Shown: in pieces, positions 6,107-9,642 of the stretch
How the letters are laid out: each line of letters starts with the position of its first letter
How positions within the stretch are numbered: the first letter of the stretch is position 1
DNA from: JACCRE01 sp049790855
GTDB lineage: Bacteria > Planctomycetota > Planctomycetia > Planctomycetales > Planctomycetaceae
Reading direction: 5' to 3'
Assembly: GCA_049790855.1 (NCBI GenBank)
Contig: JBAQZJ010000455.1
Location: 1 to 9,642 of the forward strand
Length of the DNA: 9,642 nt
Notes under the pieces: model-generated
Seen by the model: only the letters and a program-made list of their open reading frames with translations
What the model was told of the DNA's origin: nothing
Database searches by the model: none
Made by a program: the position numbers and the translations under genes

Positions 6107-6459
6107 CAGTCCGTCCGGCGTTCGATGAACTCGACGACGCCGGCGACACTCAGGTAGATCATCATCTGGTGGAAGACGTCGCAGCGGCCTGCGAGGAGAC
6201 TTCTCAACTCGTCGAGGCGATCGTCCGGGATTGCGACGACGAACTTCCGGGATCGATCAGAGACGCGCTGGCCGCTGTCGGGATCGGTGTAGAAACCTTC
6301 GTAGAAACATTGCGGGACGGTCCCGCCGCCGAAGCCGATCCAGAGTTGATCCGTCAGCCATTCCCATTCTGTGACGGAATGCAGCTCTCCTGACGAGAGG
6401 TCGATATCACCATTGAGAGGGATAAGGAAGGAACACTCCAGGACACGCAGTGTCGCCAT
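6106..6459 (-). CDS. Uncharacterised 117-residue protein coupled to the HTH gene
   Basis: I do not recognise the family. The protein is acidic and soluble, with no signal peptide or membrane segment. It has a Trp-rich stretch EWEWLTDQLWIGFGGG (31-46), a middle block QCFYEGFYTDPDSG (50-63), and an Asp/Arg block RLDELRSLLAGRCDVFHQ (81-98) before a hydrophobic C-terminus. ATG 6459 has GGAG six bases upstream. Its TGA overlaps the ATG of the HTH protein by one base, so the two are likely made together. A small protein followed by an HTH protein resembles some toxin-antitoxin orders, but no toxin motif can be named, and it could equally be a ligand-binding or structural partner. Confidence 0.7.
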   Translation of the reverse strand: MATLRVLECSFLIPLNGDIDLSSGELHSVTEWEWLTDQLWIGFGGGTVPQCFYEGFYTDPDSGQRVSDRSRKFVVAIPDDRLDELRSLLAGRCDVFHQMMIYLSVAGVVEFIERRTD

Positions 6460-6696
6460 CTGGATCTCCGTCGTTCAAAGCAGGATTCTCGCAGCATCGT
6501 ATCTCTCCCGTGGTCAGGTCGCGGGCCTCCCGCGACATTCGGTTCGATCAGTGCCTCACCGATCGATCGCCGGCCCTTCATCAGAGGGCAAGCTACAGAG
6601 CCAAGTATCGCCTTGACATGACTGGAGGTCAAGTACTGCCCGCGACGACGAAGGTAGGCAAGAAGATTTCTTACTCGCCTTGTCGCCAAACAGTTC
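6460..6696. other. Intergenic region with a perfect hairpin
   Basis: This 237-base gap lies between the ligase stop and the unknown gene's start, both on the minus strand. It holds a perfect 8-bp stem with a 3-nt loop at 6517-6535 (gtcgcggg-cct-cccgcgac) and no T run after it. It may be a terminator for the ligase gene or part of a leader for the downstream pair. TACGAT on the minus strand (near 6496-6501) might be a -10 box, without a convincing -35. No gene, tRNA or riboswitch was recognised. Confidence 0.45.
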
Positions 6697-7797
6697 CTAC
6701 TCCAGCAGCCCCCGCACCACAGCCTCCTTGCTCCCTTCCCGCTCGAAAATCGCGAGCTGCCGTGTCGAGCCGGCTTTCGAGGGCAGGTCGGCGGCTGCGT
6801 TGAGTTCTGCTTCGCAGTCGAGGTCGCGGGCGATCGGGGAGAGCAGTTTGACCAGTTCTTCCGTCATCGCCTGCACGCTGCGGGGCTTCATCGTGGGCGT
6901 GTCGACGAGGTGGGCGGCGGGGCCGTAGCGCATCGCCCGCCATTTGTTCTGCTGGACCATCATCGGGTGGTACTCGTGCAGGTAGGTGCCCTCGTCGATC
7001 TCGCGCGAGATGGCGACGACGAGGCACTGGACCAGGGCCGTCAGCGCGAGAACCTGGTCGAGATCGGGCGGCATGTCGCAGACGCGAATCTCGACCGTTC
7101 CGAAATTATGGTGCGGGCGGATGTCCCACCAGATCTCGCGGATCGAATTGATGAACCCCGTCGCCACGAGGTGGTTCACCAGCCAGACGTACTCGCTGTA
7201 GTTCCGCATGCGCCGCGGAAGGCCGGCGGTCGGCAGCCCCTGCATGATGTTCGCCCGGTTGCTGTGCAAGCCCGTCGCCCGTCCTTCCCAGAACGGGCTG
7301 TTCGACGACAACGCCAGCAGCAGGGGCAGATGCCGGAGCATCCGGTCGCAGATCATGACCGCCTTGTCGCCGCTGTCGACGCCGACATGCACGTGCAGCC
7401 CGAACGTGACGAGCCGCTTGGCGACGTCCTGCATCAGCTCGACGAGCCGCAGGTAGCGTTCGGTCTGCGTGATCTCCTGATCGCGCCACGACGAGAACGG
7501 ATGCGTGCCCGCCCACAGCAGTCGCAGTCCCAGCTTGTCGGTGATCGTCTCCAGCCGGGCGAGCTTGTCGCGGAGGTCGACACCGGCTTCGCGAACGGTC
7601 TGGCAGACTTCCGTGTTGATTTCGAGATAGCACTGCATCAACTCGGGTTTGATCTGTCCGGCGAGCGACTCGGGAAGAGCGCCGAGCACGTCGTCGATCG
7701 CGCTGCGCAGCGCCCCCGATTCGACGTCGACGAGCTGCAGCTCGATTTCGACGCCCAGCGTCGGCTTCTCGTTGCGAGTGAAGGGCAGCGGATTCAT
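6697..7797 (-). CDS. ybdK: Carboxylate-amine ligase, YbdK family (glutamate-cysteine ligase type 2-like)
   Basis: This is a 366-residue ATP-dependent ligase of the GCS2 family; E. coli YbdK (about 372 residues) has weak gamma-glutamyl-cysteine ligase activity. Family motifs appear in order. They are LGVEIELQLVD (14-24), YLEINTEVCQ (57-66), AGTHPFSSWRDQEIT (96-110), FGLHVHVGVDSGDKA (132-146), SSNSPFWEG (164-172), SNRANI (179-184), WWDIRPHHNFGTVEIRVCD (223-241) and NKWRAMRYG (284-292). The acidic metal-binding and nucleotide-contact residues in GVEIE and GTVEIR are intact. The N-terminus matches relatives at ATG 7797 (MNPLPFTRNEKPTLG). A start at 7836 would add 13 residues not seen in relatives. 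No strong RBS is visible. It is soluble and cytoplasmic. It stands alone, so its physiological substrate is not indicated by context, and a role in thiol metabolism is only one option. Confidence 0.93.
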   Translation of the reverse strand: MNPLPFTRNEKPTLGVEIELQLVDVESGALRSAIDDVLGALPESLAGQIKPELMQCYLEINTEVCQTVREAGVDLRDKLARLETITDKLGLRLLWAGTHPFSSWRDQEITQTERYLRLVELMQDVAKRLVTFGLHVHVGVDSGDKAVMICDRMLRHLPLLLALSSNSPFWEGRATGLHSNRANIMQGLPTAGLPRRMRNYSEYVWLVNHLVATGFINSIREIWWDIRPHHNFGTVEIRVCDMPPDLDQVLALTALVQCLVVAISREIDEGTYLHEYHPMMVQQNKWRAMRYGPAAHLVDTPTMKPRSVQAMTEELVKLLSPIARDLDCEAELNAAADLPSKAGSTRQLAIFEREGSKEAVVRGLLE

Positions 7798-7895
7798 GTG
7801 TCGATCTCGGAGGCTCTGGAAATCCGATCTTAACATGACCCCGCGTCCGGCGGACCGGGCGAATTCCGGAGCGCCGGCTTCCGACGATCAACGCA

Positions 7896-7926
7896 ATACG
7901 GCCCGCGGCAGCGCCGCGGGCCGTAT
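7896..7926 (-). terminator. Hairpin after the PEP-CTERM gene
   Basis: A perfect 13-bp stem (atacggcccgcgg / ccgcgggccgtat) with a 5-nt loop begins 31 bases after the stop codon of the minus-strand PEP-CTERM gene. The sequence after it is not T-rich, so it may act as a Rho-aided or stem-only terminator or an mRNA 3' stabiliser. Confidence 0.65.
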
Positions 7927-7957
7927 CCATTCGTCGATCGATCGTCGTCACGACCGC

Positions 7958-8776
7958 TTACGCGGCCGCTTTGCGGCGACGGAAGATTCCGCCCAGCAGA
8001 CCGACGCCGCCCAACCCGAGCAGGGTCATGGTCCCCGGTTCCGGAACCGGCGACGCCGCCGTGTAGACGTCCGACGTATGAAAGTCGGTGAAGGTGACTT
8101 TGCCGCCGCCGGCGACGCCGTTTCCGCTCGACCAGTCGCGGATGCGCAGGTAGACGTCGCCGAACTCGAAGCCGGTGTCGCCGTAGTTGAACTTCAGAAA
8201 CGACGACGCCGAGTGGCTGCCGTCGAGGTTGTACTCGACCGACCCGTCGGCAAGCTTGCCGATCGACAGCGTCTGTTCGACTCCCAGGCCGCCGGTCGCG
8301 GCGTTTCCGAATTGCGCCTGCTGCGTTGAACCTGACAGCGTGAATTTTTCCGTCCCGAGAACGTATTGGACGAGAGAACCGCCGCGGTTGTCGACGACGA
8401 AGTTCGCCTCGTGCCGGGGATTCTTGCGGCTCGCATCGGTCGGGTTCACGCCGCTTTCATCGTCGATGAAGATATCGACCAGAAACTGGTCGCCCGCCGC
8501 GATCGCATCGACGACGAACGAGAACGAAATGAACGGCGTGCCGTTCACGTTGACGTCGGGAGCCACTCGGTTGAGGTGCAGCCAGTATTCGCCGCCCGTC
8601 GTGCCCGAAGCGAACTCGATCTGAAGATCGCCGCCGACCGATGTCGCCGAGGCGTTAGTGGATTTGAACTCGTCCCAGTTCTGCCCGCCGAACGTCACGC
8701 TGCCGTAAGCCGCACCACCGGCGAAGACGCTCAGCAGAGCAACGCACACTCCCACGCCCGCATGAAATTGTCGCAT
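7958..8776 (-). CDS. PEP-CTERM sorting-domain secreted protein
   Basis: This is a 272-residue exported protein. The signal peptide spans about 1-25, with a hydrophobic core GVCVALLSVFAGGAA and probable cleavage after AYG. The mature part (about 26-240) is rich in beta strands, Gly and Asp (for example DIFIDDESG, FNYGDTGFEFGDVYLRIRDWSSG) and looks like a lectin/jelly-roll-type surface domain; I cannot name it more closely. The C-terminus is a classic PEP-CTERM tail: VPEPG (244-248), a hydrophobic helix (about 249-264), then RRRK (266-269). Such tails are recognised by exosortases, which process and anchor proteins in the outer envelope; no exosortase gene lies in the window. The start at 8776 has GAGGAGG just upstream. 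It stands alone and is followed by a strong hairpin. Confidence 0.92.
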   Translation of the reverse strand: MRQFHAGVGVCVALLSVFAGGAAYGSVTFGGQNWDEFKSTNASATSVGGDLQIEFASGTTGGEYWLHLNRVAPDVNVNGTPFISFSFVVDAIAAGDQFLVDIFIDDESGVNPTDASRKNPRHEANFVVDNRGGSLVQYVLGTEKFTLSGSTQQAQFGNAATGGLGVEQTLSIGKLADGSVEYNLDGSHSASSFLKFNYGDTGFEFGDVYLRIRDWSSGNGVAGGGKVTFTDFHTSDVYTAASPVPEPGTMTLLGLGGVGLLGGIFRRRKAAA

Positions 8777-8796
8777 CCAGCCTCCTCTCGTCGCGG

Positions 8797-8833
8797 ATCA
8801 TATTCCGTCGTCAGCTCAAACCGATTGAGTTGA
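8797..8833 (-). promoter_or_regulatory. Candidate promoter and operator-like inverted repeat of the PEP-CTERM gene
   Basis: On the minus strand TATGAT (8797-8802) could be a -10 box, 20 bases before the start codon. Just upstream is an imperfect inverted repeat with 9-nt arms (8811-8819 and 8825-8833, one mismatch) around accga. Its position overlaps the -35 region, as expected for a repressor site. No good -35 hexamer is seen, so this is tentative. Confidence 0.3.
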
Positions 8834-9070
8834 CGCAGGGAGCGAATGTTTCCGGTTGCAGGCTAATGGTGTGACGAGAGGTGTCAACGACGATTTCGGG
8901 AGATCGCGGAAACTGGCGTCACATTGTCCCGGTCGCCGTGTCGCCGTGAATGTGGCGATGGTCTGGGAAATCGGACGCGCTTGCGTTTCGGACAGTTGTT
9001 TTCGGTATCATCGCCTGTGAGACGCCGGTAGCGTTGCGGGCTGCGTTTCCTTCGACGACAGGGGAACCCG
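8834..9070. promoter_or_regulatory. Divergent intergenic region with candidate promoter for the DUF4259 gene
   Basis: This is the remainder of a 294-base gap between the divergent PEP-CTERM and DUF4259 genes. ttttcggtatcat at 8999-9011 contains TATCAT as a possible -10 box about 60 bases before ATG 9071 and nearly repeats a motif at 3753-3765. No convincing -35 box is spaced at 17 bases. No gene or RNA was recognised in the rest. Confidence 0.35.
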
Positions 9071-9478
9071 ATGGATGCCAGCGGCACGCGGATCTTCGAC
9101 AACGACGCGGCGATCGGCTGGGCCGAGGGACTGGCGACGCGCGACGATCTCTGGCTTGTTCGCGACGCGCTCCGGGCGGTCATCTACACCGACTGCTTTC
9201 TCGACGTCGACCGGGCCAGCGAAGGACTCGCCGCGTGCGAAGTCATCGCCCGACTGAAGGGTCACTGGGGCGTGCGCGACGAGTCGACCGCGGCCGCGGA
9301 CCGCTGGGTCGAAGCGCACCCGCAACCGGTTCCCGACGAACTCGTTACGATGGCGGCCGAGGCGATCGATCGCACGCTGACCCCCGAGTCGGAATTGCCG
9401 CTCGTCTGGAAAGACGCCGGCTCGCTCGACGACTGGCAGGCGACGATGGCCGATTTACGCCGCCGCGTGACGGCGTAG
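9071..9478 (+). CDS. DUF4259 domain protein
   Basis: This is a 135-residue protein matching the DUF4259 pattern. The N-terminal signature is GTRIFDNDAAIGWAEGL (5-21), a helical middle carries CEVIARLKG (56-64), and the C-terminal ESELPLVWKD...DDWQATMADLRRRV is typical of the family. Its function is not known; relatives are small cytoplasmic proteins. There is no signal peptide or membrane segment. ATG 9071 has AGGGGA five bases upstream, a good RBS. The stop codon TAG (9476-9478) is also the first three bases of a paired inverted repeat, so the repeat element abuts the coding sequence exactly. Confidence 0.88.
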   Translation: MDASGTRIFDNDAAIGWAEGLATRDDLWLVRDALRAVIYTDCFLDVDRASEGLAACEVIARLKGHWGVRDESTAAADRWVEAHPQPVPDELVTMAAEAIDRTLTPESELPLVWKDAGSLDDWQATMADLRRRVTA

Positions 9479-9559
9479 GTCAGGCTCCCGCCTGACGGCA
9501 CGGTCTTTGCGCGATCCATGCTGCCGAAAGTCGTCCGTGTCAGGCGGGAGTCTGACCTA
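9476..9559. repeat. Paired inverted palindromes (BIME/REP-like) after the DUF4259 gene
   Basis: Two 21-nt halves at 9476-9496 and 9539-9559 are inverted copies of each other with one mismatch, separated by 42 bases. Each half is itself a small hairpin: gtcaggc-tccc-gcctgac on the left, and the same with one mismatch on the right. Such double palindromes resemble bacterial interspersed mosaic elements mobilised by REP-associated transposases, though none is encoded here. As a stem of about 22 bp after a stop codon it could also end transcription. Confidence 0.8.
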
Positions 9560-9617
9560 CTGGTCCGTCTCCCTGAAATTGTCAGGTCATCCCGTGTTCC
9601 TTCGCTGGCGTATCGGG

Positions 9618-9642
9618 CTTGCGAAGGACGCTCCTTCGCAAG
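9618..9642. repeat. Perfect hairpin at the window end
   Basis: An 11-bp stem, cttgcgaagga / tccttcgcaag, surrounds the loop cgc and runs to the last base of the window, so the arms may continue. It is of the same short-palindrome kind as the other intergenic elements. Its role is unknown and no adjacent gene is visible. Confidence 0.6.

Noticed and set aside
5561..6459. Naming the pair a HigBA toxin-antitoxin system
   Set aside because: The first protein shows no RelE/HigB-like sequence and the second is longer than HigA antitoxins; only the gene order is similar.
6354..6689. 111-codon minus-strand frame overlapping the unknown gene in another frame
   Set aside because: The product is arginine-rich with no motif, and the competing 6106-6459 frame has a better RBS and coupling to the next gene.
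6910..7833. + strand frame opposite the YbdK-type ligase
   Set aside because: The minus strand carries all YbdK motifs, so this is an antisense shadow.

Overview
The window is GC-rich, densely coded bacterial DNA that most resembles a planctomycete (Planctomycetota) chromosome. This is an inference. It rests on an isolated PEP-CTERM secreted protein, a pRiA4b ORF-3-type protein, a DUF4259 protein, lipoprotein-anchored export components, and many short palindromic intergenic repeats placed right after stop codons. No rRNA, tRNA, CRISPR array, integrase or transposase was seen.

Layout. Positions 1-191 hold no supported gene, but carry a diverged copy of a palindromic repeat (75-145). A small two-helix membrane protein (192-455, + strand) follows. 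A second, near-complete repeat copy (456-549) begins on the base after its stop codon. From 3696 down to 559 on the minus strand lies a three-gene ABC export operon in transcription order: membrane-fusion lipoprotein, ATPase, ABC-2 permease. Two matching hairpins sit in its two intercistronic gaps. A 7-nt tandem repeat encodes the C-terminal tail of the ATPase.

Divergent from this operon is a pRiA4b ORF-3-like gene (3893-4561, +), whose 5' end looks as if it has lost one A. It converges with, and overlaps by about 100 nt, a His-rich lipoprotein gene with a duplicated domain (4459-5475, -). Upstream of the lipoprotein gene on the same strand are an HTH protein (5561-6106) and an unrecognised 117-residue protein (6106-6459). 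Their stop and start codons overlap as TGATG. Next come a YbdK-type carboxylate-amine ligase (6697-7797, -) and a PEP-CTERM protein (7958-8776, -) with a strong hairpin after its stop. Divergent from that is a DUF4259 protein (9071-9478, +), whose stop codon lies inside the first half of a paired inverted repeat (9476-9559). The window ends in an 11-bp-stem hairpin (9618-9642).

How the genes work together. The only clear multi-gene machine is the ABC exporter: the ATPase powers the single permease, and the lipoprotein adaptor would bridge the periplasm. The 6459-4459 minus-strand run (unknown protein, HTH protein, His-rich lipoprotein) could be one transcript and is the least understood part. 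The other genes look like independent housekeeping or lineage genes. I do not see a clearly novel multi-gene system. The best leads are the palindromic repeats tied to stop codons, the unknown/HTH pair, and the duplicated His-motif lipoprotein.
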